Below are positions 40,971-51,903 of a DNA stretch of 64,000 nucleotides, one piece after another. This stretch comes from Acetivibrio straminisolvens JCM 21531. Lineage in GTDB: Bacteria > Bacillota > Clostridia > Acetivibrionales > Acetivibrionaceae. Positions within the stretch are counted from its first letter, which is position 1. Each line of letters begins with the position of its first letter. The stretch spans positions 23,407 through 87,406 of the forward strand of contig NZ_BAVR01000009.1 in NCBI RefSeq assembly GCF_000521465.1. Reading direction: 5' to 3'. The translations under genes and the position numbers were made by a program. The notes beneath the pieces are model-generated. The model saw only the letters and a program-made list of their open reading frames with translations. It was not told the DNA's origin and searched no databases.

Positions 40971-41322
40971 TATATCCGGATCTAGAAAATGCCAAAGTAT
41001 ATGAAAAAACTCAAGATAGTGTCAATTTCCTGGTTCAATTCCCCATTTCAATTTACCGGAAATATAACCTGTAATATATTCCCAACTGCTAAAAGTTTTT
41101 GTATCCGAATACTTATATGAATATATAATACTGTATTTTTATCGCAGCATTAGATGCGGCAGAGTCTTTTAAAGTAGCAGATGGCTTTGCCTCTCAGGTG
41201 TAGAGGGAGATTTGGATGCAGCAGGCTTCGATAATTTTTGATTTTCAGCAGAGATGATAATGTTTTAAATAATTTTTTATTTTGGCATGCTCAAAAAAAG
41301 TGATTTTTCGAATTAATATAAT

Positions 41323-41342
41323 AAATAGTAACATTACTATTT
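41323..41342. promoter_or_regulatory. 20-bp palindrome at the putative celE promoter
   Basis: AAATAGTAACATTACTATTT has 9-base perfect arms around CA. A TATAAT begins 5 bases downstream (41347-41352), so the palindrome covers the spacer and part of the -35 region of that putative promoter, as an operator would. It shares AGTAA-N2-TTACT with 7218-7229 upstream of man5A. Confidence 0.45.
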
Positions 41343-41467
41343 GTTATATAATAGTTTATTTTTATTTTAAACCAAATGAGAGGGGGGAGCTGTAAGAATA
41401 AATTAGTTGAACGAAAAAAGAGGGTTTTGAGAAAAAAATTATCAATTTTTGCAAAGGAGAGGGTAAA

Positions 41468-44400
41468 GTGAAAAAAGTTGTTTCCTTAGTTTGTATGCTT
41501 GTGATGCTGGTAAGTATGCTAGGTTCATTTTCAGTTGGAGCAGCATCACCGGTAAATGGTTTTCAAGTATCGGGGACGAAGCTTTTGGATGCAAACGGAA
41601 ATGAGTTTGTAATGAGGGGCGTAAATCATGCCCACACATGGTACAAGAATCAGTTGCAAACCGTCATACCTGCATTGGCAAAGGCGGGCTGCAATACTGT
41701 AAGAATCGTACTTTCCAACGGTGAGCAATGGACAAAGGATACTGCAAGCGAAGTAAGCCAAATCATATCCCTGTGCGAGCAGAATAAACTGATAACCGTT
41801 TTGGAAGTGCACGATGCCACAGGGTATAATGATGAAGAATCGTTACTTGCTGCAGCAAATTATTTTGTTGAAATTAAGAATGCGTTGATTGGAAAAGAAG
41901 ATACTGTAATTATAAATATAGCTAACGAATGGGGCGGTACATGGGACAGTGCCGCATGGGCAAATGCATACAAAAAGGCAATTCCGGTAATAAGAAACGC
42001 CGGTCTTACCCATACCATTTTGGTTGATTCAACAGGATGGGGACAATACGGAACTTGTATAAAAGAGAGAGGAAAAGAAGTATTTGAAGCAGACGTACTT
42101 AAAAACACAATGTTTGCCGTACATATGTATGGATATGCCGGCAAGGATGAAGCAACCATAAAATCAATGATTGACGGAGCACACAGTCAAGGATTGGCTG
42201 TATGTGTAGGAGAATTTGGCTGGAACCATTCCGACGGAGATGTTGATGAAGAAGCAATTATGCGTTATTGTCAACAGAAAAATGTGGGATGGTTGGCTTG
42301 GTCATGGAAAGGTAACGGCGGAGGAGTAGAATACCTTGACATGGCATATGACTGGTCCGGAAACAGCTTGAGCGAATGGGGAAATAATGTTGTAAACGGA
42401 ACATACGGCCTTAAAAAGACCTCCCAAATATGCTCAGTATTTACCGGAGAGACTCCAAATCCAACTCCAATAGTAACATTACCGCCTACACCGCCTCCGA
42501 CTTCAAATCCTCAAACCGGAATGCGAGACATTTCAGCGATAGATTTGGTTAAAGAAATAAGAATCGGTTGGAATTTAGGTAACACTTTAGATGCTCCTAC
42601 TGAGACCGCTTGGGGAAATCCACGTACAACCAAGGCAATGATAGACAAGGTAAAGGAGATGGCTTTAATGCCGTTAGAGTGCCTGTAACCTGGAATACAC
42701 ATATTGGACCTGCTCCAAGTTATATAATTGATCAAACATGGCTTAACAGGGTACAGGAAGTAGTAAACTATGTTATTGAGAATGACATGTATGCTATTAT
42801 AAATGTTCATCATGACAATTCATGGATTATACCTACCTATGCCAATGAGCAACAGAGTAAAGAAAAACTTATAAAAGTTTGGGAACAGATTGCATACCGT
42901 TTTAAACATTATAATGACTATTTGCTTTTTGAAACAATGAACGAGCCAAGAGTAGAGGGATCACCATTGGAATGGATGGGTGGAACGTATGAAAACCGCG
43001 ATGTAATAAATAAATTTAACTTGGCCGTTGTTAACACAATCAGGCAAGCGGCGGAAACAACGATAAGAGGTTTATACTTGTTCCTACCAATGCCGCAACA
43101 AGCCTTGATGTTGCACTAGATGATCTTATCATTCCAAACAACGACAGCAGAGTTATTGTATCCATACATGCTTATTCACCGTATTTCTTTGCTATGGATA
43201 TTAACGGAACTTCGTATTGGGGAAGTGATAATGACAAGGCTTCTCTTACATATGAACTTGATGCACTTTACAATAGATTTGTAAAAAACGGCAGGGCTGT
43301 AATTATTGGAGAATTCGGAACTATTGACAAGAAAAACCTTTCTTCAAGGGTTGCCCATGCGGAGCATTATGCCAAAGAAGCAGCTGCAAGAGGAATTGCG
43401 GTCTTCTGGTGGGACAACGGTTATTATAATCCGGGTGATTCAGAGACTTACGCTTTGCTGGACAGACGTAATCTCAGATGGTATTATCCTGAAATTGCCG
43501 AGGCTCTTATTAGAGGTGCCGGCGGTAATCCTTCAGTTACCCCGACTCCGACACCAACACCAACATTAAAGCCAACGCCGACACCTACTCAGACAGCATC
43601 TGTTTTATACGGTGATGTAAATGGAGACGGAAAAGTAAATTCTACAGACTATTCGGCAGTAAGAAGATATATTTTGCGTATGATAACTGAATTCCCAAGT
43701 CCAAACGGAAGTATTGCCGCTGACGTGAATGCAGACAAAAAAATAAATTCTACGGACTTGTCGCTGATAAATAAATACATATTGAAAGTAATAAGCAAGT
43801 TCCCTGCAGAAGATGCCGAAATACCCGACCCAAGCAATCCGGGCATTTTGTATAACGGAAGATTCGATTTTTCCGATCCGAACGGTGCAAAATGTGCATG
43901 GTCCGGAAGCAATGTTGAACTGAATTTCTACGGAACAGAGGCTAGTGTCACAATCAAATCCGGAGGTGAGAACTGGTTCCAGGCTTTTGTAGACGGTGAA
44001 CCTCTTCCTCCTTTCTCGGTTAACACCACCACTTCAACCGTAAAACTTGTAAGCGGTCTTACCGAGGGAGTACATCATCTTGTTTTGTGGAAGAGAACAG
44101 AGGCGTCATTGGGAGAAGTTCAGTTCCTTGGATTTGATTTCGGTTCGGGAAAACTTCTTTCACCACCTAGTCCTTTGGAAAGAAAAATAGAGTTTATCGG
44201 AGACTCAATTACATGTGGATACGGAAATGAAGGAGCAAGCAAGGAGCAGTCCTTTACACCGAAAAATGAGAACAGTTATTTAACTTATGCGGCAATTACA
44301 GCCCGTAATTTGAATGCAAGTTCAAACATAATTGCATGGTCGGGAATCGGACTTACTATGAACTATGGCGGTGCCGGTGGACCTCTTATAATGGACCGTT

Positions 44401-44816
44401 ACGGCTATACTCTTCCTTACAGTGGAGCTAAATGGGATTTTAGCAAATATGTGCCTCAGGTTGTTGTAATCAACCTTGGAACAAATGATTTTTCAACATT
44501 GACTGCGGATAAAACAAAATTTATAACAGCATACAAAAACCTTATCAATGAAGTTCGCAAGAACTATCCGGATGCCCATGTATTCTGCTGCGTTGGTCCG
44601 ATGCTTTGGGGAACAGGTTTGGATTTGTGCCGCAGTTATGTTACGGAAGTTGTGAACGATTATAACAGAAACGGAGATTCAAAGGTGTATTTTGTTGAGT
44701 TCCCGCAACAGGACGGAAGTACCGGATATGGAGAAGATTGGCACCCGAGCCTTGCTACTCACCAGTTAATGGCTGATCAGCTTACTGAAGAAATAAGAAG
44801 CAAGCTTGGATGGTAA
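41468..44816 (+). CDS. celE: Trimodular cellulosomal enzyme CelE-like: GH5_8-type mannanase + GH5_4 + dockerin + CE2 esterase (two frame breaks)
   Basis: GTG 41468 follows AAGGAGAGG. Rejoined length is 1116 residues. Order: signal peptide 1-26; GH5_8-like mannanase about 30-325 (INIANEWGG with E154, CVGEFGW with E249); Pro/Thr linker; GH5_4 endoglucanase about 352-690 (ETMNEPR with E493, IIGEFGT with E616); dockerin about 713-778; CE2 esterase about 790-1116 ([11 protein letters not shown] with S914, EDWHP with H1093). C. thermocellum CelE, as recalled, is 814 residues and lacks the first module. The enzyme should attack mannan and cellulose/xyloglucan and deacetylate hemicellulose. One G is missing at 42661-42662 and one base after 43043; the family sequence resumes directly after both. 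Confidence 0.9.
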
Positions 44817-44830
44817 AAAGCTTTAAAAAG

Positions 44831-44863
44831 ATGGCCTCTACTTAAAAGTAGGGGTCATTTTTT
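44831..44863 (+). terminator. Terminator after celE
   Basis: A hairpin with CCTCTACTT and AAGTAGGGG arms (44834-44854) is followed by a T-run. Confidence 0.75.
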
Positions 44864-44918
44864 GCCTCTTGAAATGAAAGGGGCAAAAGCGAAAGGAATC
44901 GATGTGCCAAGCTTTTTT
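44864..44918 (+). repeat. Dispersed two-hairpin repeat, copy 5 (divergent)
   Basis: GCCTCTT...AAAGGGGC arms and the AAAAGC...TCGATGT...GCTTTTTT second part. It abuts the celE terminator. Inner-stem bases differ from the consensus. Confidence 0.75.
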
Positions 44919-45090
44919 GATATGGATTGGTACTTTAAGTTAAAGGATGAGACAAAGTAAATACAGTTAAATTTAACTGTGAAATATGGTATCATAGTAT
45001 TATACGACATATCTTATATTTCATGGAGCTGTTTTTCGAAAAGGAAACCTGCTGAAAGTTATATCAAACTTAGAAATGGGGTATCCGTTA

Positions 45091-46816
45091 ATGAAGCTTG
45101 AGGCAATATATCACAAACCTTATAGCGAGTTTGCATTTCCTATTGATCCCGATACTCTGGTAATAAGACTTAGGACGGCTAAAAACGATATAAATACCTG
45201 TATTCTCATCTACCATGAAAAATATGACTCGACACAGCGGGGAAAAGTAAAGATGGATAAAGTCGCAAGCGATCAAATGTTTGACTATTATGAGGTAGAA
45301 CTTAATGCAGGTATGAAGAGAATTAAGTATATGTTTTATCTTGAGGATAATTATTCGATAAAATGGTACAGCAGCGACGGCTTCTTCGATTATATGCCTC
45401 AATGGGGATTTTTTAGCTATTCTTATATATGCAAAGATGACATTTTACAAGAGGTTCAATGGTTTCGCAATTCAGTAATATACCAGATATTCCCCGACAG
45501 GTTTGCCAAGCTTCCGCCGGATACAAGCAATTCGGGCAACAGAACGGTACATGGAGGCAATATTAAAGGGATAATAGAAAGGTTTGATTATTTAGTCCGG
45601 CTTGGAGTTGATGCAATTTACTTAAATCCCATATTCAAATCGGAATCTTACCACCGCTATGACGTTATCGATTATTATGAAATTGACCCTGTGTTCGGTA
45701 ATAAAAGAGAGCTAAAGGAATTGATTGACCTGTGCCACAAAAACGGCATAAAAGTAATATTTGACGGAGTTTTAATCATTCCGGGGATAAGTTTTTTGTT
45801 TTTAGAGATATTGTTGAAAAGGGAGAGAAATCAAAATATGTAAACTGGTATTTCATAAATTCGTTTCCGGTTGAAGGATATCCAAGACCCAACTATGAAT
45901 GCTTTTCCTTTTATGGGGGAATGCCGAAGTTTAATACCTCAAATCCTGAGACGACGAAATACCTTCTTGATGTGGTAAAGTATTGGACAGTGGAGTTTGG
46001 TGTGGATGGCTGGAGGCTTGATGCGGCAGATGAGGTGGACCGAAAGTTTTGGAGAAAGCTTAGGGATATGCTGAAAGATATAAACAAGGATGTAGTGCTG
46101 GTTGGCGAAATATTTGACGAGGCTTCTTCATGGCTTTGGGGAGACCAGTTTGACTCGGTGATGAATTATCCGTTAAAAGCTATGATAAATGACCTTTTTG
46201 CCTATAGGTCCATTGATACGGAGATTTTTAGAATGAGAATCAACAGCTATATAATGAAGCTTCATAAAAAGGTGCTCAACAGCCTGGTAAACATAATAAG
46301 CACCCATGATACACCGAGGTTTTTGACGCTTTGCGATGGTGATGAGAAGAGGTTTGAGTTGCAGCGGTATTTCAATTTACCTTTCCGGGAATCCCCCTCA
46401 TATACTACGGTGATGAAATTGGGATGGAAGGCGAAGGAGATCCCGATTGCCGAAGGCCAATGATATGGGACGAAGCAAAATGGAACAGAAAAATTTTTGA
46501 GTTGTACCGGTTTTTGATTGACTTGAGAAAGAAGTTCTATGCTTTGAGAACGGGGGAATATGGCGAGCTTAATGTAACAGGAAGTAAGGGAATACTGGCA
46601 TACAGAAGAGGACGGGGAGAAGACGGAATTCTTGTCGTTATGAATACATTGGACCGGAAGGAAAATATTGTGGTGAAGACAGGGGAGTTTTTCGATGGTG
46701 TGAAAGCCTTCGAATCCTTGAAGGACAGTGAGGTGGTGAAAGTCGAGCGAAAAAGAATTAACATATGCTTAAAGCCATTTGAATGGAGGATTTACAAAGC
46801 ATGTGGCGAAATATAA
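45091..46816 (+). CDS. GH13 alpha-glucosidic enzyme (neopullulanase/cyclomaltodextrinase-like, two frame breaks)
   Basis: ATG 45091 is preferred (MKLEAIYHKPYSEF) although an in-frame ATG lies at 45076. About 576 residues without a signal peptide, so intracellular. An N-terminal beta domain of about 120 residues (CBM34-like) precedes the GH13 barrel: DAIYLNPIFKSESYHRYDV, GWRLDAADEV (nucleophile Asp), LVGEIFDEASSWLWG (acid/base Glu), NIISTHDTPRF. It would hydrolyse maltodextrins or cyclodextrins after uptake. One T is missing in the run at 45770-45773, and one G after 46361. The frames resume with NHSGDKFFVFRDIVEKG and QFTFPGIPLIYYGDEIGMEG. No dockerin is present. Confidence 0.88.
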
Positions 46817-46956
46817 ACAGTATAAAAAAGTGCGATGTTCTTTTGTATTTTTGTAATTGGATATTATTGAAATTAAAGGCGAATGTGTTAGAATTATATG
46901 TATGGTTAAAGGGAAAGCCTTTGACGATAAGAATATATAGGATTTGAGGGAAAAAG

Positions 46957-48248
46957 ATGAATTTTCAGTCGAAAAGTTATTTAAAAAATGAATTTGGAAT
47001 TGATGATAGAGTACTTAAAATTGCCGAATCGGTAATAGAAGAGATAACTCCTGCGTTTCAAAGGATTGACTCTATCCGGGAGTTCAACCAGTATAAAGTA
47101 ATCAAAGCAATGCAGAACAACAACTTGAGTGATTCCCATTTCGGGGGTACTACAGGGTATGGCTATGATGACAGAGGCAGAGAGGTTTTGGATGATGTTT
47201 ACAGGGATGTTTTTAAGGCAGAGGATGCAATGGTAAGACATCAAATCGTATCCGGTACTCATGCTCTGGCTATATGCCTTTTTGGAAATCTCAGGCCACA
47301 AGATGAGCTTTTGGCGGTTACAGGAAAGCCTATGACACATTGGAAGAGGTTATTGGCTTACGGGGAGAAGGGGGAGGTTCTTTAAAGGAATTTGGAGTGT
47401 CGTACCGTCAATTGGATTTACTGAAAGATGGCAGTATTGATTACCAAGCAATCGACAGTGCAATAAATCAAAGGACTGCGATGGTTTTAATCCAAAGGTC
47501 AAGAGGTTATGAATGGAGGCCGGCGCTGTCCATAGATGAGATTGAAAAGGCTATCAAAATTATAAAAAGCAAAAAAAGGGATATAGTGGTCCTTGTGGAC
47601 AACTGCTATGGAGAGTTTGTTGAAGACAGGGAGCCGGTGGAGGTTGGAGCAGACCTTGTGGCAGGTTCCCTTATAAAAAATCCCGGGGGCGGCCTTGCTC
47701 CTACGGGCGGCTATATTGCCGGAAAGAAGGAATGTGTTGAAAAAGCAGCATACAGGCTTACGACTCCAGGGCTTGGCAAGCATGTGGGTGCGTCTTTGGG
47801 ACATAACAGACAGATGTTTCAGGGATTGTTCATGGCGCCCCATGTGGTGGCAGAAAGCCTTAAGGGAGCGGTATTCTGCGCTGCGGTTATGGAAGCATTG
47901 GGGTTTGAAACAAGTCCTAAAGTGAACGACAGAAGGGGAGACATTATTCAGGCTGTCAGATTTAATGAGCCAGATAGTCTTATAGCATTTTGTCAGGGAA
48001 TACAAAAGGGTTCTCCTGTGGATTCTTTTGTTACACCGGAGCCTTGGGACATGCCCGGCTACGATTGTCCGGTAATAATGGCTGCCGGAGCTTTTGTTCA
48101 AGGTTCGTCCATTGAGCTTAGTGCCGATGCTCCAATCAAACCTCCTTATACTGCTTATATGCAGGGTGGATTGGTTTTTGAGCATGTAAAGCTTGGAATT
48201 ATGATATCCATACAAAAAATGCTTGAAAAGGGAATAATAAAAATCTAA
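46957..48248 (+). CDS. PLP-dependent methionine gamma-lyase-like protein (aluminium-resistance family; one frame break)
   Basis: ATG 46957 follows GAGGGAAA. The fold type I PLP enzyme has VSGTHALAICLFGNL (cofactor phosphate region), VVLVDNCYGEFVED (PLP ring Asp) and DLVAGSLIKNPGGGLAPTGG, in which the Lys binds PLP. Proteins of this family are annotated as methionine gamma-lyase family or aluminium resistance proteins; the substrate is not firmly established. One base is missing after 47330 (Lys-Pro-Tyr-Asp). Rejoined length is about 430 residues. In clostridia it often neighbours the cell-division cluster that starts here, 19 bases downstream. Confidence 0.88.
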
Positions 48249-48267
48249 TGCCGGAAGGTGAATAAAG

Positions 48268-49536
48268 ATGCCGGAGGAAAGCAAAAGAAAAATCAATGGA
48301 AGGATAAAGCTGGGAGGACTTTTGGTTGTCCTGTTCTTATTGCTATATATTCCGTCCTTTATATTTTGGATTTACGGCAAGAATATTCACACAGATATAA
48401 TAAGAATGGGAGCACTGGAAGACTATGTAACAACTGATGCCTACATTGTAAGGGATGAAACTGTAATCAATTCTCCTTCTGACGGAATTAGTATAAGGAA
48501 TGTGGAAGAAGGAGAAAAGGTGGGAGCTGCAGATACCATTGCCACAATATTGAACAAGTCTTCGGAAAAACTTTTGGAGGATTTGAAGACTCTTGATTTG
48601 AGAATAATTCAGGCAAAAAGAGAAAAGACCAAAAACGACAATTTCTTTTCCGAGGATATAAAAAAGCTTGATCAAGAGATACAGCGAAAGCTGTTGCTTA
48701 TAATTAAGCAGAGCAACAGAAACAGCATTTCGGAGGCTAAACAAATAAAGAATGATATTGACGAACTTATTAAAAAGAAAGCTACCATTTCAGGGGACTT
48801 AAGCTATACCGATGCGACCATAAAAGCCCTTGAAAACGAGAAAAAGATACTGCAGGAAAGTATAAATGCCAGCAAACGAAATATTGTTTCGAATTCATCC
48901 GGGATAGTTTCTTATGTAATTGACGGATATGAAGGAATTCTCAATTCGGAAAAAATACCGGAAATTACTCCGGAAATGCTGGGAATGATAAAAGCTGTAG
49001 AAAACAACGGAATGGCAAATGACTTAAATACACAGTACAATAAGCCATTTGTCAAGGTAATTGGAGGGTTGGACTATTATATAGTGTTTGCCATGGCCAA
49101 AGAAGAGGCTGACGATTTTAAGGTGGATGATTACCTGAATATACGGATTAACGATATTGGCAGAGTTGTTGACGGCACGATTGCATACAAGTCCAATGAA
49201 ATAGACGGTAAATTTGTTATTGCAGTTCGGACTGACAAGGCCCTAAGTGACACAGCAAGTTTGAGGGTGATTAATGTCGATCTTATCAAGAGCCGTTATG
49301 AAGGGTTGATTGTTCCCGTTAAAAGCCTTGTCAATATCGATACGGACAGGATGCAGGCAAAAATCGCACTGGTTAGAGCAAGAAGGGCAAATTTCGTTCC
49401 TGTTAAGATTGTTGGAAGAAATAACAATTTTGCAGTTATTGACAATATAGAAGATTATAAAGACGGCGGCGTTAGCTTGTATTCAAGCTACATTATAAAT
49501 CCAAAAAATATAGAGGAAGGACAGGTCATAAATTGA
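48268..49536 (+). CDS. HlyD-like single-pass membrane protein next to the sepF cluster
   Basis: 422 residues, intact. A short basic N-terminus and one membrane segment (about 14-36, LGGLLVVLFLLLYIPSFIFW) are followed by a biotinyl-lipoyl-like beta domain (YIVRDETVINSPSDGISIR), a coiled coil about 100-200 (KKLDQEIQRKLLLIIKQ, IDELIKKKATISGD) and a C-terminal beta region. The layout matches HlyD/membrane-fusion-type proteins, but no transporter or outer membrane exists here. It is translationally coupled to yggS (stop and start overlap by one base), so it probably acts with the division/envelope genes. Exact role unknown. Confidence 0.78.
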   Translation: MPEESKRKINGRIKLGGLLVVLFLLLYIPSFIFWIYGKNIHTDIIRMGALEDYVTTDAYIVRDETVINSPSDGISIRNVEEGEKVGAADTIATILNKSSEKLLEDLKTLDLRIIQAKREKTKNDNFFSEDIKKLDQEIQRKLLLIIKQSNRNSISEAKQIKNDIDELIKKKATISGDLSYTDATIKALENEKKILQESINASKRNIVSNSSGIVSYVIDGYEGILNSEKIPEITPEMLGMIKAVENNGMANDLNTQYNKPFVKVIGGLDYYIVFAMAKEEADDFKVDDYLNIRINDIGRVVDGTIAYKSNEIDGKFVIAVRTDKALSDTASLRVINVDLIKSRYEGLIVPVKSLVNIDTDRMQAKIALVRARRANFVPVKIVGRNNNFAVIDNIEDYKDGGVSLYSSYIINPKNIEEGQVIN

Positions 49537-50240
49537 TGAGTGGGGAGTTTGATTATATCAAAAGAAATCTTTATTCTGTTATGGAGAAAATAGAAAAGGC
49601 TGCTTTAAAAAGCGGAAGAACTGCAAAAGACATTAAGCTTGTTGCGGTGACAAAAACTGTTGAACCGGAACGAATTATGAAAATTCTTGACGAAGGTATT
49701 CTGGATTTGGGTGAAAATAGGGTTCAGGAATTGACAAAAAAGTACGATATATTAAACAGCAGGGAATGTAAATGGCACCTAATCGGGCATCTTCAGACAA
49801 ATAAGGTAAAATATATTGTGGATAAAGTCTCCCTGATACACTCTGTTGACAGGATTGAATTGGCAAAGGAAATTCAAAAAAGAGCAGAAGCTATTGGGAA
49901 AATTATAGACGTTCTGGTTCAGGTGAATGTTTCCGGGGAAGAAAGCAAGTTCGGCATTTCTGTGGAGGATGCATACGGCCTTGTAAGGGAAATAAGCTCC
50001 ATGCCCAATTTAAGGGTGAAGGGTCTAATGACAATGGCTCCATATGCTGAAAATCCTGAGAGTGTTCGATATGTTTTTAGTAAATTAAGGGACTTATCTA
50101 TTGACATTGGCAAAGAAAAGCTTGATAATAGTAATATGGAGATTTTGTCCATGGGAATGAGTAACGATTTTGAAGTTGCAATTGAAGAAGGAGCGAGCTT
50201 GGTTCGAATCGGTACTGCTTTGTTTGGAAAAAGAAACTGA
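49536..50240 (+). CDS. YggS/PLPBP family pyridoxal phosphate homeostasis protein
   Basis: ATG 49536 overlaps the previous stop (TGATG). About 234 residues, intact. A single TIM-barrel PLP protein: KLVAVTKTV contains the PLP Lys, LGENRVQELTKKY, WHLIGHLQTNKVKY, KGLMTMAPY, and GMSNDFEVAIEEGASLVRIGT with the phosphate-binding SND. It has no known enzymatic activity but controls free PLP and amino acid pools. In Firmicutes it sits directly before sepF, as here. Confidence 0.93.
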   Translation: MSGEFDYIKRNLYSVMEKIEKAALKSGRTAKDIKLVAVTKTVEPERIMKILDEGILDLGENRVQELTKKYDILNSRECKWHLIGHLQTNKVKYIVDKVSLIHSVDRIELAKEIQKRAEAIGKIIDVLVQVNVSGEESKFGISVEDAYGLVREISSMPNLRVKGLMTMAPYAENPESVRYVFSKLRDLSIDIGKEKLDNSNMEILSMGMSNDFEVAIEEGASLVRIGTALFGKRN

Positions 50241-50311
50241 AGTTTTTTAAAGGCTGATATTGACAATTAATATATTTCACAAAAGATAAATAGCAAATAG
50301 GAGGGAGAAAC

Positions 50312-50769
50312 ATGTCAACAATATTAAACAAGGTTTTGAATTTTGTTGGTTGGGAAACAGAGGACGAAGAGGAGGATGTTGAAACCGTTGATGAGTCCTT
50401 AGAGATTGAGGAGGATTTGAAGAGGCCCCAATTTCAACCGATAAGCAGAAGGACTCAGAACAAGGTTGTGAATATTCACTCTGCGTCACAATTTAAAGTA
50501 ATTGTTATGCAGCCTGAGAGTTTTAATGATGCTAAGGATGTTTGCGACCATTTGAAGAGCAAAAGCCGGTAGTTGTAAATCTTGGAAGCGTACAAAAGGA
50601 AACTGCCCAGAGGATAGTTGACTTTTTGAGCGGCGCCATATATGCTCTTGACGGAAATATACAGAAGGTTTCAAGCGATATATTTATTGTTGCTCCACAT
50701 AATGTAGATATTATGGGGGATTTAAAAGGAGATATAACAGCAAAAGCTGTTTTTCCGTGGTCAAAATAG
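50312..50769 (+). CDS. sepF: Cell division protein SepF (one frame break)
   Basis: A GGAGGGAG site precedes ATG 50312. The N-terminal amphipathic helix (MSTILNKVLNFVGWE) binds membrane, an acidic linker follows, and the SepF globular domain (about 65-150) contains NIHSASQFKVIVMQPESFND, KPVVVNL and RIVDFLSGAIYALDG. SepF rings align FtsZ filaments at the septum. One T is missing in 50551-50553; the true sequence is CDH-FEEQKPVVVNLGSVQ. Rejoined length is about 152 residues. Essential or near-essential genes such as this one make real frameshifts unlikely. Confidence 0.93.
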
Positions 50770-50788
50770 TTGGAGGATAGAGAAATAA

Positions 50789-51073
50789 ATGGAGGGTGAC
50801 AATCTGACCATTACGGCACTTAAAGCTTTGGGACTTTTGTTTGAAATTATTCAATGGTCCATTGTTATACGTGCTATATTATCGTGGTTTCCGATACCAA
50901 AGAATAATATATTTGTAAAACTTATACTGCAGATTACAGAGCCGATATTGTCGCCTATTCGTAGTCTGCTTGAGAACACCTCCTTCGGAAGGAACTCCAT
51001 GATTGATTTTTCCCCAATGATTGCGTTACTGATATTTTGGATTATGGCAAGTTTGATAGATATTATGATATAG
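50789..51073 (+). CDS. YggT family membrane protein
   Basis: 94 residues with two hydrophobic segments (about 8-30 and 68-92) around the conserved RAILSWFPIPKNN and ITEPILSPIRSLL motifs of YggT. Intact. Members lie between sepF and ylmH in most Firmicutes and are implicated in envelope or division functions. GGAGG at 50773-50777 is 11 bases before the ATG. The gap to sepF is 19 bases and to ylmH about 26. Confidence 0.9.
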   Translation: MEGDNLTITALKALGLLFEIIQWSIVIRAILSWFPIPKNNIFVKLILQITEPILSPIRSLLENTSFGRNSMIDFSPMIALLIFWIMASLIDIMI

Positions 51074-51099
51074 GCAGGAATTAAGGTGTATTGGATAAT

Positions 51100-51890
51100 A
51101 TGAATAAAGAAGCGGTATTAAAAGGGATTCAAAAGCTTGAAGACAAGCTTTTGGTAGCTAAAATTTTAGACAAGTATACCTTATCCCGGAAAATTATGAG
51201 TGATACCCATTCGGATTTTTTGGACCCTTATCAGCAAAATATAGTGAGAAAATGCCTTGAAATGAGCGGTATAAGGGACTATATCTTCTTTGGGGGATTT
51301 GGTGGGGCAGAGAGAACAGTAGTGGTTTTCTGCCCTTATTATATGCCTGAAAACGCAGACAGTGAGTTCTCCGAGCTTTTTGAAATACTTAAAATAAAGC
51401 CAAACACTAGGGAGAACTTTTCCCACAGAGATTATTTGGGCTCATTGATGGGATTAGGTATTAAAAGAGAAAAAATTGGAGATATTCTTGTTAGGGAAGA
51501 TTTTGCTTTTGTGGTTGTATTAAAGGATATTGCAGATTATATAAAGATAAATTTGACAAAAGTCGGCAACGCCCGCGTTGAAATTGATATTGCAAATAAC
51601 GATGAGCTTGAGATGTTGGAGCCTAAGGTAAAAGAGATAAGCTCCACAGTTGCGTCCTTGAGGTTGATTCTGTGGCAAGTGCCGGATTTGGCATATCCAG
51701 AAGCAAGATTGCCGATTTGATACGGGCCGAGAGAGTGTCTGTCAACTGGGAAACAACCAGCAGTCTTACAAAGCTTATCAATGAAGGAGATACAATTTCA
51801 ATCCGGGGAAAAGGCAGAGTAGTTCTTGAGAAAATAGGCAATACAACCAAAAAAGACAGAATCCACGTTTTACTAAAGAAATTTATATGA
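51100..51890 (+). CDS. ylmH: YlmH S4-domain RNA-binding protein (one frame break)
   Basis: ATG 51100 (MNKEAVLKG) after AAGGTG is preferred to TTG 51091, without certainty. YlmH-specific N-domain (TDFLDPYQQ-like THSDFLDPYQQN, RDYLGSLMGLGIKREKIGDI) precedes an S4 RNA-binding domain about 185-245 (GISRSKIADLIRAERVSVNW). It associates with ribosomal RNA or stalled ribosomes and lies in the division cluster. One G is missing after 51666: LRLDSVASAGFGIS is split. Rejoined length is about 263 residues, the usual size. Confidence 0.9.
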
Positions 51891-51903
51891 CGAGGTGTTT
51901 GCT

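Larger units (their letters stand above)
40883..41467. other. Long intergenic region upstream of celE
   Basis: 585 bases. It contains the CE3 gene terminator, the palindrome at 41323-41342 with a TATAAT at 41347-41352, and a small hairpin (CCTCT...AGAGG, about 41191-41208) of unknown meaning. No gene or known riboswitch was recognised. Confidence 0.5.

Noticed and set aside
41100..41260. Riboswitch (for example cyclic di-GMP) in the celE upstream region
   Set aside because: Only a weak short hairpin is visible; conserved core sequences of known riboswitches are not present.
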